64,000 nucleotides of DNA from Pseudoalteromonas rubra (GTDB taxonomy: Bacteria > Pseudomonadota > Gammaproteobacteria > Enterobacterales > Alteromonadaceae): NCBI RefSeq assembly GCF_001482385.1, contig NZ_CP013611.1:4161501-4225500 (forward strand), written 5' to 3'. This document shows, one piece after another, positions 48,101 to 55,621 of the stretch. The stretch's first letter is position 1. Every line of letters begins with the position of its first letter. A program made the position numbers and the translations under genes. The notes under the pieces are model-generated. The model had not been told where the DNA came from, did not search any database, and was given only the letters and a program-made list of their open reading frames with translations.

Positions 48101-48519
48101 AGGAGCAACACCATGGCTGGTTGGCAACAGAGCAGGGCACTATACAGATCAATCAGCCTGCTAAGGGCACTTATGATTATCTGTGGCAGTGCAGTAACAA
48201 ATATAATGCTGCCACAGAGCAAGTTGCGATACAGCTACAGGTTGTGGATGTGATCCCTCAACAGATGGAGATAAGTTGGTCAGACAAACAAGTGAGAGTT
48301 GGGCAGGCTGTGCAACTACGCTGGTCATTGTCACCTGGGGTGGAATGTTACGCGTCACCGTGGCGACTGACTAACACAGGGAGTAAGTCAGTGATGATAT
48401 CCAGATCTGGCGTGCATGTTCAGTCGTGGATGTGCTCCTATTCAGGCTCCGATGTGCCTGTTGAACTCACCACGCAACTAAAAGTGACCAGATTAACTGC
48501 ACCACTATTATCACAGTGA
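45175..48519 (+). CDS. large exported Fn3/Ig-like repeat protein
   Basis: A 1114-residue protein with signal peptide MNHRIICLLILLVLLVSTASQA. The N-terminal half has three Fn3-like repeats with a strict ending, VKACNAAGCSEFS, VRACNGQGCGAFG and VRACNEAGCGDLS, alternating with Ig-like strands that carry their own Cys pairs (FCIELTEATGASRYVYYRNG, FCIAHDNSPGADRYYLKYG). The second half, from about residue 545, has cadherin-like/tandem Ig repeats (LTLTPDPGFFGELTVHAVFK; SVRLNVLANDEDLND; SITTQPEKGLVTINHDNTL), and the end has two short Trp/Cys domains (YLWQCSNKYNAATEQ). It is likely a secreted or surface adhesin-like protein. It has no visible anchor or enzyme domain. It stands alone on its strand and is convergent with the minus-strand set at 48577. 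Confidence 0.75.
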   Translation: MNHRIICLLILLVLLVSTASQASPSAPFIALPAYAKAGSPYQLVIHPVPQATEYQIYEGEQLVKTQTSESASFTDYGQAVKRYRVKACNAAGCSEFSHEALIYVRLAQSASPNIKVPVSVAVGEQFCIELTEATGASRYVYYRNGHVRVGQCTQLDQPGWASFWVVPQGSALQSTIFEVYAYEPGVLPEREQVPIVSAPEHVSQLRTQPLAYTQVPGATYYEIFENNQLNGTSEQLSYTPKWSGERVRKFKVRACNGQGCGAFGNTAVTVGYTLAVNLSVPEIGYSKQTFCIAHDNSPGADRYYLKYGNASQSIAAQGCTAFNEPGFYALSLMACAPCSQRSGVDNILIIPGKPQGVQGFKASKIRILQGEQVTFTFDPPATTSGQTRYELFREGKLTERTVASPFSINEPQPGLYNYQVRACNEAGCGDLSESVQVNVGLPPVEVTPLASVYLENEQPVTLRWASLGADVQYQVYYTFNGTVQHFPDFISESWVEIGPLSGTGTLCMFVSARKLVSDTQAVASPGASQSCTTIHRRTRVVRQTQPEIVLAQGQSYTLSVTDFEFESPNGHNGVMRPALMSPGANYVLSEDTLTLTPDPGFFGELTVHAVFKDNKNVETNPIELRIKVIDGRPSVPDVALPIKHKTRWDYISTYNANSDPRGLPIVKAEITLNPVLGTARIHSDLKHISYTHLIGELCAFNDTITDFFEYQITNSAGLVSEPIRVTLTMDCPYDPTPIARGDVYNYHKNKAITFDPLDNRCNDGYAQDDILPEFCIGDDFDPYDYQIKLNRITLQPHTGTLTVVGKTVIYSPKPDTCVTDWFMYTIVNSNGLESKPALVRLECGFRPALTHSDTAHLFTGQSVRLNVLANDEDLNDPPLPLRLHSITTQPEKGLVTINHDNTLTYTNTETCYGGHMSWDRFAYQIRNGADNAAIEPGKVTIEIMCGALDIKLADRVIENGSSTQISWRLPTGYQCQEQHHGWLATEQGTIQINQPAKGTYDYLWQCSNKYNAATEQVAIQLQVVDVIPQQMEISWSDKQVRVGQAVQLRWSLSPGVECYASPWRLTNTGSKSVMISRSGVHVQSWMCSYSGSDVPVELTTQLKVTRLTAPLLSQ

Positions 48520-48534
48520 TGTTTGTAAGCGCAA

Positions 48535-48556
48535 CAGGGGCGAGTGCGCGCCCCTG
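48535..48556. terminator. GC-rich hairpin between convergent genes
   Basis: CAGGGGCG pairs with CGCCCCTG (8 bp), loop of 6 bases, 16 bp after the stop of the 45175 gene and just beyond the end of the minus-strand set. No T-run on the + strand. Confidence 0.45.
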
Positions 48557-48576
48557 CCTAGATGCTGTGTGAGCGC

Positions 48577-48948
48577 CTAGCCTCGGACAACCGATACGCC
48601 AAGCAGTTCAACAAACCCCGGCTTTGCCCTGCACGTATCACTTTGTTTTATTTTAATGGCCAGTTTGTGGCTGGCAGCCATTAACAGGTTCAGGTGCATG
48701 GCCTGGCCCTGTGGTGTTCCGGCAAAAAACACCCAAACATTTGCATTGTGATTTTGTTTGGTTCTGGCGCATACGGGCGTGACCAAGCTCGTTTCATAGG
48801 TGCGCAGGGTAACCCAACCATCTTCGACTATAATGTCCTGAATATGGTAATGCTGTTTCGCTGTGTTGGCGTATGTCAGCGCGGGTAACAAAGGCATTAT
48901 AATGAGTGCCATGCAGCGCAACCAAGTACGTATTCGTATAACGTTCAT
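48577..48948 (-). CDS. small secreted single-domain protein of the island family
   Basis: A 123-residue protein: signal peptide up to LPALTYA, then the shared small Cys domain only (HIQDIIVEDGWVTLRTYE, PVCARTKQNHNANVWVFF, MHLNLLMAASHKLAIKIK, DTCRAKPGFVELLGV). ATG 48948 lies 7 bp after the stop of the upstream family member, so it is the last gene of a minus-strand operon. Closest in plan to the proteins at 52514 and 32831. Confidence 0.65.
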   Translation of the reverse strand: MNVIRIRTWLRCMALIIMPLLPALTYANTAKQHYHIQDIIVEDGWVTLRTYETSLVTPVCARTKQNHNANVWVFFAGTPQGQAMHLNLLMAASHKLAIKIKQSDTCRAKPGFVELLGVSVVRG

Positions 48949-48955
48949 TCGGTAA

Positions 48956-49777
48956 TTACTCAACAGAGTCTTTCACACAGGCCAGATGTAACCTACTGGC
49001 ACAATGGCTGATGCTGGCACTGTGCTTAGTGGTGGCGATGCCATAAGAACGGTAATATTCATCGGAGAGTACCCTGTTAAAGTTAAAACAATTAAAGTTG
49101 CGAGGTTGGTTCTTATAAACCAGCCCGGGGTTTGGGAACGTGTTAAACTCCATCCCATTTTTGAGTCGTAGATAGGTTTCTAAGCCGGTATGACTGCTAT
49201 TTTTGGAATGCATGCCCAGGGCCACCTCTTCGATGGCATCTGGCGTCCATACCTGCTGCGTTAACTCATCTATGACGTCTTTACGGTCTTCCCAGCGCAT
49301 ACCGCGTGAGCCCGGATACTTGTTGTGACAGATATGGTCAATGGCATCAATAGGTGCGCGCCCCGGAGCATGTAGCTTGGCAAAATCTCCTTGATAAGGA
49401 CCCGCAAAACCCGCCCAGGTAATAGTCTTGCCGGACTGGTTACTGCCAATAGACAACACGGAGACGCGCTTGGCTAACTCGTAACCAGAATCTTTCACAC
49501 AGGTTCCGCTGGAAGTGACTTCGACACTGGCACCAATGGACATGGCCGTGACCAAAGAGGAGTAGGTTGCTCTACCTGAGTCTGTGCTTAAGTCGGTACT
49601 CCAGTATGATTTGTTCTCGCTGGCAACACAGCCAGGCGCAGTAGGCGACTTAACATCGGTGGTCTTAAAAACAGCCAGATTGCGTTCAACACTGAGTTCC
49701 ACAATGGTGCCAGCTTGTAAAGAAAAAGTACTGCTGGTCAGTACCGCGGCGATGATAAAAGTTGGTTTTAAATTCAT
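48956..49777 (-). CDS. secreted two-domain protein: island Cys domain plus lectin-like C-terminal domain
   Basis: A 273-residue exported protein (signal peptide MNLKPTFIIAAVLTSSTFSLQA). Residues ~23-105 are the island Cys domain (IVELSVERNLAVFKTTD, GCVASENKSYWSTDLSTD, GRATYSSLVTAM, GTCVKDSG). The second domain (~120-270) is shared with the proteins at 53039 and 53891: a start like AIDHICHNKYPGSRGMRWED, a Trp/Asp segment (VWTPDAIEEV), and a closing Cys pair (SHCASRLHLACVKD). The Cys placement and LxCV ending recall C-type-lectin/DUF1554-like folds, a weak analogy. Middle position in a probable six-gene minus-strand operon. Confidence 0.65.
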   Translation of the reverse strand: MNLKPTFIIAAVLTSSTFSLQAGTIVELSVERNLAVFKTTDVKSPTAPGCVASENKSYWSTDLSTDSGRATYSSLVTAMSIGASVEVTSSGTCVKDSGYELAKRVSVLSIGSNQSGKTITWAGFAGPYQGDFAKLHAPGRAPIDAIDHICHNKYPGSRGMRWEDRKDVIDELTQQVWTPDAIEEVALGMHSKNSSHTGLETYLRLKNGMEFNTFPNPGLVYKNQPRNFNCFNFNRVLSDEYYRSYGIATTKHSASISHCASRLHLACVKDSVE

Positions 49778-49804
49778 GGTATTTCTTCAAGTTAATTTAT
49801 TACG

Positions 49805-49848
49805 CAGCTACACTTCCCCGGTACTGTGTTAGTGGAGAAGTGCAGCTG
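49805..49848. terminator. imperfect hairpin between 49855 and 48956 genes
   Basis: CAGCTACACTTC pairs with GAAGTGCAGCTG at 11 of 12 positions around a 20-base loop, just after the stop of the 49855 gene (minus strand). No clear T-run; may only attenuate. Confidence 0.4.
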
Positions 49849-49854
49849 TGCTGA

Positions 49855-52494
49855 TTAGTGATGGCTCAGTATCGGTGCGCTTAATTTGGCTGCAACGTCA
49901 ACGCTTCTTTGGGTGCTGCAACCATCCTGATTACAGGCCTCAATCAAAAATGTGTGACGTCCTGGCTTGTTCATTCGTTGCTCAAGCGTCGTTAACTGAC
50001 TGTTTTGTAAAAGGGGTATCAGTGCGGTATTGGACATTCCTGGTTCAATCACATACACATTGAACGTCACCGGCGAGGTATAATTACTGCTCATTTGCCA
50101 GCTCAGTCTGATGCTGTTGCCCACTCTGATGGTGCTCTGGTCACTGCTAAAAGACAGTGGCATGGGAGGGGGCCCGACGACCTCAACTGTGGTCGTAGCT
50201 TCTCCTGAACATTGCCCATAGGAGTCACAGGCTAAAATCCTGAAGCGTTGGGTGCCGAGCTTCTGGATCCCGGTATCACCACCTCGTCGAATACTTAATG
50301 CATTGATATTGCTCCACTTCAGGAATTCAGGGCTACTAGGTTTGGTGACATAAATTTTGTATGTCAAAAAGTCTTTAAACTCGCTGCCATCAAGCGCTTT
50401 AGGGCGCTCCCAGGACAGCACAATGTCTTCACTTGGGATGATGCGCGGTTTATCGGCTTTAAAGTTGATGACCTGGCCGGTGCGACCCATGCTGTGGCCA
50501 TAAAACCTAACCGTATTGGAGTAGCCGTAGTTTTCCTGACAGCGGGTATAGCGACAGGCCTTGATACGGTATTGATAATCGTTGCCTGAGCTAAGCCCCC
50601 GCTCAATGGTCGCCACATTTTCGGTAAACATGGTGTTGCCGCGCCAGATCATTTTTGATTGTGAAGAGCTTGGAGTAACGACGCCCCAGCCACTGTTATT
50701 GGTTTTCTGCTCAATGACATATCCATAGGCACCGAGTGTTTTGGGCCAGCTCAGGTAGACTTTATAATCACGCTGACTGGCCTGGGCTCTGAGGCTTTCA
50801 ACTTCTCTCAGCATGGCTGAATAGCCGCGCACGTAGCCATCGGCAGGACAGTTCGCATAGTTTTGCCCACGCCGGTTGCCTCGACATTTGAGTCTGAATT
50901 CATACTTACCTGAATGCAGGCGACTGGCACTGTTGAAGTAGCGTGTGCCGATACCGCAGTAGAAGGTGTTCCAGCTGCTTTCGCCATAGGGCGTATACTC
51001 TACATGATAGCGGAATACGCCATCGTTTCTTTGACATTGTCCACCTTCGAGGCCTTCGTTAGGGGCTTCTTTGTTGTTATGTCTGGCAAAGTCGGTCCAC
51101 TCAGATTTCAATTCTCCGATGTAGTTTGATAAATACAGCGACAGCGTTGGATCATACTGACCTAGGCCACCATTTTCGTATAGTTGTGCATCATCAATAT
51201 GAAAGCGCGCCTGACTGCCAACCAGTCTGACATAGTACTTAATGGTTTTGATCTGATGGCTTCTGCTCAACCAGATCTGCTGATCAATGTTTATGATGTC
51301 GTGGGCATCAACGGTGTGTTCGCCCCGGACAGTATTTACGACAAGTCGACGGTCGGTTTCACTGGATGAAGCACGTCGGATCACCAGTTGTTGTCCTTCA
51401 AGTCTGTGACCTTTGCCACCTTCCAGGTAATAGGCAACTGGATAGACACTGAGCCTTGCATCTGGGGCCAGGTAGTCAACTCTGAGCTTGCCTCGCGCAG
51501 TCAGACCATTGAGACCACTGCGTGGCGCATAGTTATTCCAGGTAACATACTTTTTCTCCCACTCAATATATCCCCAGTTTTCCAGAGATACACGGAGGCT
51601 TTTTTCGCCGTTTATGGGCCGAGCTGTGCTGATCTCCAGCTCCTTTGCGTTGTTTGGAAGAAACTGCGTCATGCCATGTTCAAATGAGGGGTCCTGCATC
51701 AGGGGACGCAGGTCTTGCTCAGTGTACTGGTTGGACTCTGTGTGATTACCACAACGAACACTATTACAATTTTTAATCCGATACCGGAAACTGCCAAGAG
51801 GCGCTGTCGGGCTGGTGGCCTGGGCGACGGCCTGGCGAGCAAAGCTCAATGTGCCTTGTCTTTGCAGTGCAGCTATCTGAGTTTGTTTTGGCACGGTGAC
51901 ATCATTGCTGGTACTGACAAAGCCTGTGTGGTTTTCGCCATGATACAATTTGCTGTTCTGACCTTCTGGAATGACTTCTTCCCAGTTACGGCCATAGTCC
52001 AGTGATTGCTCGATGACATAGCCTTCTGTGCTGGGCATTTGCTGCCAGTATACATTTACGTTTTGCTGGCGATTATGATAGGCGAGATTGACGTATTCTG
52101 GGTCATGCACTACATCGAGTGTGTGGAGTAGATAGCCAGAAGTCGGACACCCGCTATACCCGGCACATTTTACTCTGAATTCGTATACGCCTGAGTCAAG
52201 CTCATGCTCACTGGCGTAATACAAATGATTGCCGTTGTAAGCAATGTGCCAGTTATTATCCTGGCTGTTTCGGTACTCAAGAGTGTAGATTCCCTCTGGA
52301 CCTTTAAAGTCTGGCCAGCGAATAAAAAAATGACCGTCGTTACTGGCCCCGCTGCTGTTAACGCTCAGTTCTGCGCCTGTAGACTTAGTATCTAACAGGT
52401 AATAGCTATTCGCTGGAGCAATGGCGGACGATGCAAAGGCATTCGACGCAACAAAGTGTAGCATTGCCAGTAGTAGCAAAAAGCGAAGATTCAT
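49855..52494 (-). CDS. large exported multi-domain Fn3-like protein
   Basis: An 879-residue protein with signal peptide ending AFASSA. It has Fn3-like repeats with the island's Cys-pair signature: EFRVKCAGYSGCPTSG, YRIKNCNSVRCGNHTE, YRIKACRYTRCQENYG, FRILACDSYGQCSGEA and FLIEACNQDGCSTQRS. Between residues ~270 and 440 lies a non-repeat beta-sandwich with a carbohydrate-binding-module look (MQDPSFEHGMTQFLPNNAKE, RVSLENWGYIEWEKKY, YYVRLVGSQARFHIDDAQLY), typical of jelly-roll domains that start with a short conserved DPSFEHG. It may bind polysaccharide (inference). It lies in the minus-strand operon between two small-domain proteins, 19 bp after the gene at 52514. Confidence 0.75.
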   Translation of the reverse strand: MNLRFLLLLAMLHFVASNAFASSAIAPANSYYLLDTKSTGAELSVNSSGASNDGHFFIRWPDFKGPEGIYTLEYRNSQDNNWHIAYNGNHLYYASEHELDSGVYEFRVKCAGYSGCPTSGYLLHTLDVVHDPEYVNLAYHNRQQNVNVYWQQMPSTEGYVIEQSLDYGRNWEEVIPEGQNSKLYHGENHTGFVSTSNDVTVPKQTQIAALQRQGTLSFARQAVAQATSPTAPLGSFRYRIKNCNSVRCGNHTESNQYTEQDLRPLMQDPSFEHGMTQFLPNNAKELEISTARPINGEKSLRVSLENWGYIEWEKKYVTWNNYAPRSGLNGLTARGKLRVDYLAPDARLSVYPVAYYLEGGKGHRLEGQQLVIRRASSSETDRRLVVNTVRGEHTVDAHDIINIDQQIWLSRSHQIKTIKYYVRLVGSQARFHIDDAQLYENGGLGQYDPTLSLYLSNYIGELKSEWTDFARHNNKEAPNEGLEGGQCQRNDGVFRYHVEYTPYGESSWNTFYCGIGTRYFNSASRLHSGKYEFRLKCRGNRRGQNYANCPADGYVRGYSAMLREVESLRAQASQRDYKVYLSWPKTLGAYGYVIEQKTNNSGWGVVTPSSSQSKMIWRGNTMFTENVATIERGLSSGNDYQYRIKACRYTRCQENYGYSNTVRFYGHSMGRTGQVINFKADKPRIIPSEDIVLSWERPKALDGSEFKDFLTYKIYVTKPSSPEFLKWSNINALSIRRGGDTGIQKLGTQRFRILACDSYGQCSGEATTTVEVVGPPPMPLSFSSDQSTIRVGNSIRLSWQMSSNYTSPVTFNVYVIEPGMSNTALIPLLQNSQLTTLEQRMNKPGRHTFLIEACNQDGCSTQRSVDVAAKLSAPILSHH

Positions 52495-52513
52495 AAAGTG
52501 ACTGATCCCTATA

Positions 52514-52861
52514 TTAGTGTTCCAGAGTCACTGCTTTGAGCGACTCTAATGCCGGATATTCGCGGCAGTTTTGTGTGGTTTCTGCGGTGACTGGCAATTT
52601 GTGTATCGCCGCGCTCAGCAAGGCCAGATACATCGATTGTCCCTGGGCCGTACTGGTATTGAGTACCCATTTATTTTTGTTCTGGGCACTGACACAGGCT
52701 GGTTTAGCGGCATGTGACGCATATGTTTCAATGATGCTGAACACCCCGTCTATATGTATCTTGCTGATATAGTGCGGCTTTGCCATCGCCCCCAAGGGTA
52801 ACAGGCCCGCTATCAGCATTGTGGCAGCAAAGTATTTGCGCCGGTTAACTCGACTGAACAT
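52514..52861 (-). CDS. small secreted single-domain protein of the island family
   Basis: A 115-residue protein. ATG 52861 is chosen because AAGGAG lies 7 bases upstream and a signal peptide begins there (MFSRVNRRKYFAATMLIAGL, cleaved near AMA); the frame is open to 52978 without a good site. The mature part is only the shared Cys domain (YISKIHIDGVFSIIETYA, KPACVSAQNKNKWVLNTS, GQSMYLALLSAAIHKLPV, TQNCREYP). It precedes the Fn3-like gene by 19 bp, just as 32831 precedes 33270, so the pair small-domain protein plus Fn3-like protein occurs twice. Confidence 0.7.
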   Translation of the reverse strand: MFSRVNRRKYFAATMLIAGLLPLGAMAKPHYISKIHIDGVFSIIETYASHAAKPACVSAQNKNKWVLNTSTAQGQSMYLALLSAAIHKLPVTAETTQNCREYPALESLKAVTLEH

Positions 52862-53038
52862 CGATAGCTCCTTGATGCAACTAGACTTAGAAACTCCATG
52901 AGATGAGCCGGGGACTGGCACTGCGCTGATGTGAGGGTCAAGTGCATCGCTCACCGGGTATTGGGCAAGCGCATCCATGGACTTCTATCGTTCTTACGCG
53001 TGAATTATGTGCTCACAAACGGTTATACCTGATATGAG

Positions 53039-53830
53039 TTAGTACACACAGGCTATGCTGGCCCGGTTACTACAGCTGTAACTTTGAAAATCACGGTTTT
53101 TGAGTACGGTTCCGAAGCCTCTGCTGGTGGTCTGGTACTGAGTGCAAGTTTGGATCATATCAATATTGTCGCTGCTCGATTCTATCTGGCCATTTTTATA
53201 GATGACTTGCTGCCGTAAATAAGTGCCTCTGTCATGTCTGCTTTCTGCCACGGAGACATGCTCGATGGCGTCAAACACCCAAACGTAATCCGTGTTTTCC
53301 GGATATTGATCACCTAAAGCACGAAAGTCGTCCCATAACATGGCGCGTGCTCCAGGGAAGCTTGCTCTACAGATCCTGTTCATCGCGCTCAGTGGTGACT
53401 GGTTTTGCGTTTGGCCATTTAGATATACTCGGGTAAAGTCTGCGGGAACGCTGGGTACGAAGCCCGCGAACCTCACTTTATTCGCCGACACTGTCAAGCC
53501 AGTTATGGTAATACTCTTTGCTTCCTCATAGGTGGTGCCACTCAGACACCCCTGCTTGGTGGCAACGTGCACAGAAGCTTTGGCTGAAATGGCGGTGATC
53601 AGGCTTGAGTAGGCTGCTTTTCCGGCGTCGCTGGTGAGGCTGATCGCCCAATAGGGTTTGTGGGAGGTGGCAACACAGTTGGGTAATGTGTGTGCTTTGG
53701 CGTCGCTGGTTTTAAATACGGCAATATCCCCCTCTACTTTTAGTTCAGTAATACCGGCTGCCAGGGTGGGCAATGCCAACATGGAAAGTAATATACCGCT
53801 CAGAGCAGTATATATATTATTGTGGTTCAT
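53039..53830 (-). CDS. secreted two-domain protein: island Cys domain plus lectin-like C-terminal domain
   Basis: A 263-residue exported protein (signal peptide MNHNNIYTALSGILLSMLALPTLA with cleavage after TLA). The first domain reads ITELKVEGDIAVFKTSDAKA, NCVATSHKPYWAISLTSD, GKAAYSSLITAIS and GCLSGTTYEEA. The second starts AMNRICRASFPGARAMLWDD, has VWVFDAIEHVS, and ends in SCSNRASIACVY. It is nearest to the protein at 53891, 60 bp upstream on the same strand, which points to a tandem duplication. Function unknown; probably secreted. Confidence 0.65.
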   Translation of the reverse strand: MNHNNIYTALSGILLSMLALPTLAAGITELKVEGDIAVFKTSDAKAHTLPNCVATSHKPYWAISLTSDAGKAAYSSLITAISAKASVHVATKQGCLSGTTYEEAKSITITGLTVSANKVRFAGFVPSVPADFTRVYLNGQTQNQSPLSAMNRICRASFPGARAMLWDDFRALGDQYPENTDYVWVFDAIEHVSVAESRHDRGTYLRQQVIYKNGQIESSSDNIDMIQTCTQYQTTSRGFGTVLKNRDFQSYSCSNRASIACVY

Positions 53831-53890
53831 AATATGTGTCTTAGTTGAGTTAAGTAATAACAGGCTGGCTGGTTGTTAACGGGTATTTAT

Positions 53891-54688
53891 TTAATACACA
53901 CATGCCAATGAAATAGTATAATTACAAGTCTGTTTACGTACTTTATGGTTGTACATTACGTATACAAAGTAGTGCTCAGAGGTTGTTGAAAAGTCGTTGC
54001 AAAAAGGCGCTTTAGAAAAGCCAGGGTTGCCCCATTCCTGTTCTGAAATGTACTGTCCATTTTTAAACGTAATCTCGCGCTTCATGACAGTATAGTTCGG
54101 CCTGTTTGGGTCACGCAGATAAGAAATATGTTCAACGGGGTCGAGAATAACGACTTCCCTTTTGGTCAGCTGTTCTGGATAGTTTCCTTTCATACTGCGA
54201 TGGTCATCCCAGAGCATGACCCTGGAGCCCGCAAAGCTGGCATCACATTTTTTGTCCATTGCCATTAGCGCAGACAAATCGTCTCGATTGGAAAAGTCTG
54301 CGTTCATACTGTGCGTGATACCGGCAAATTTTAACCCTGGCGTTTGATTGGGTGTGTGAACCATGCTTACGCTTTGCACTTTCTCCAGCGATGAATCATT
54401 CAGGCAAGTCTGCGCACTGGTTATTGCAACCTGGGCTTTAGCTGACATGGCTGTAACCAAAGTAGAGTACTTGGCCTGTCCAGGTAGGGTGTTGAGGTCA
54501 ATTGCCCAGTCTGCTTTATGGGCGGCCTGCACGCAGTCAGGCACTGCATGGCTTTTTACATCACTGGTCTTGAATATTACGGTGTTACCATCGACTTTTA
54601 ACTCGGTAATGGTGCCAGCGAGGCCTGAACCACTGAACAAAGCGAGTAAGGAGCCAAAACCGATGACGTTTTTTTGAGCAAGTTGCAT
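53891..54688 (-). CDS. secreted two-domain protein: island Cys domain plus lectin-like C-terminal domain
   Basis: A 265-residue exported protein (signal peptide MQLAQKNVIGFGSLLALFSG, cleaved near GLA). First domain: ITELKVDGNTVIFKTSDVKS, DCVQAAHKADWAIDLNTL, GQAKYSTLVTAMSAKAQV, TCLNDSSLE. Second domain: AMDKKCDASFAGSRVMLWDD, VILDPVEHISY and CNYTISLACVY. First gene of the minus-strand set; its control region lies in the 900-bp gap before rhs gene 2. The second domain shares its Trp-Asp-Asp and terminal LACV with the two paralogues. Confidence 0.65.
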   Translation of the reverse strand: MQLAQKNVIGFGSLLALFSGSGLAGTITELKVDGNTVIFKTSDVKSHAVPDCVQAAHKADWAIDLNTLPGQAKYSTLVTAMSAKAQVAITSAQTCLNDSSLEKVQSVSMVHTPNQTPGLKFAGITHSMNADFSNRDDLSALMAMDKKCDASFAGSRVMLWDDHRSMKGNYPEQLTKREVVILDPVEHISYLRDPNRPNYTVMKREITFKNGQYISEQEWGNPGFSKAPFCNDFSTTSEHYFVYVMYNHKVRKQTCNYTISLACVY

Positions 54689-55560
54689 TTGAACGTGCTT
54701 ACCTTAGGTTTGTTATTATAATGGGGGCAGAATGTTACCTTGATTTAGGTACAAAATACATCATTTTACGGAGCACTCCATTTTTGACCAAAAGCTTGTC
54801 GTGACAGTAACGTTTTGTAGCCTTTTGCACCTGAGTTCACCCGTTCCCGAAGAAACTAAACTGCGCAGGTGTCGGTGATGCTGATGTCTTATCCATCAAG
54901 ATAAAAGTCATTCCTGACTTTGTTCAGTGGCTTTTCCTCCTGATTACCATCAAAATAATGCTTTATAAACGTCACTACATTGACGGTCAGGTTTGAAAAA
55001 TTGAGCGGCGTGAAGTGAATCTGTGAGTTTAATATCTGGGTATGGAGACCCTAATTATTCGAAGGTGAAGATGAGGGTATTGAGATTGGAATGTGATTTT
55101 TTCTTCCTTAATAGCAATAAATGATGTTGCTTTTCATTATATGGCTGTTTTAGTGGTTTGTGCCAGGCATTCGAACTCAGAGGGTATGCATTTAAGGTAG
55201 CGCAAATAGCTCACATTGGTCATGTTATGAAAAAAGGTAAGTGAAAATCTGTTTTACACCTGTATGCTTTTTAGATACTATGAACCAGCTTCGATGAAAT
55301 TATGTCCAGTGTGAATCAGAGCCTTATCTAGCACAATAATATGCAAGGATATGCAAAAGTGTGTCTGATTTTGTAGTAATAGTCTGCAAACTGCCTTTTG
55401 CCCCCCTTTATTAATTCGTTTTTATAAGTGACATAAAAGTTTAATAAATTACTTTTATGTTTTCGCTGGATTTTTGCAAATGTATTTAACTAAATCTGGT
55501 CTATCAAACTGGTCAAAAGCAACATCATCAACATAATAATGACAGAAAAACGGAATTAAA
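54689..55560. other. long intergenic region upstream of rhs 2, with a possible gene remnant
   Basis: About 870 bp between divergent units. On the minus strand 54889-55050 is an open stretch with no start codon whose translation reads like the end of a protein (LHTQILNSQIHFTPLNFSNL, then VTFIKHYFDGNQEEKPLNKV). It may be the C-terminus of a lost gene. I do not recognise it. The rest is AT-rich; it contains the control regions of rhs 2 and of the minus-strand operon. Confidence 0.35.
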
Positions 55561-55611
55561 ATGAATCTGCCAATCTGCCAATCTGCTACTTCACACATCG
55601 CTGCTTCCTGA
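55561..55611 (+). promoter_or_regulatory. 16-codon leader frame before rhs 2, sequence shared with the 44469 remnant
   Basis: ATG AAT CTG CCA opens a 16-codon frame that ends TGA ten bases before the rhs start, overlapping GATGGAGG of the rhs ribosome site. The same leader sequence (AAAACGGAATTAAAATGAA, CTGCTACTT, GCTGCTTCC) begins the remnant at 44469. It may be a translated leader that affects rhs translation, or just a conserved untranslated leader. Confidence 0.35.
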
Positions 55612-55621
55612 TGGAGGCGTC

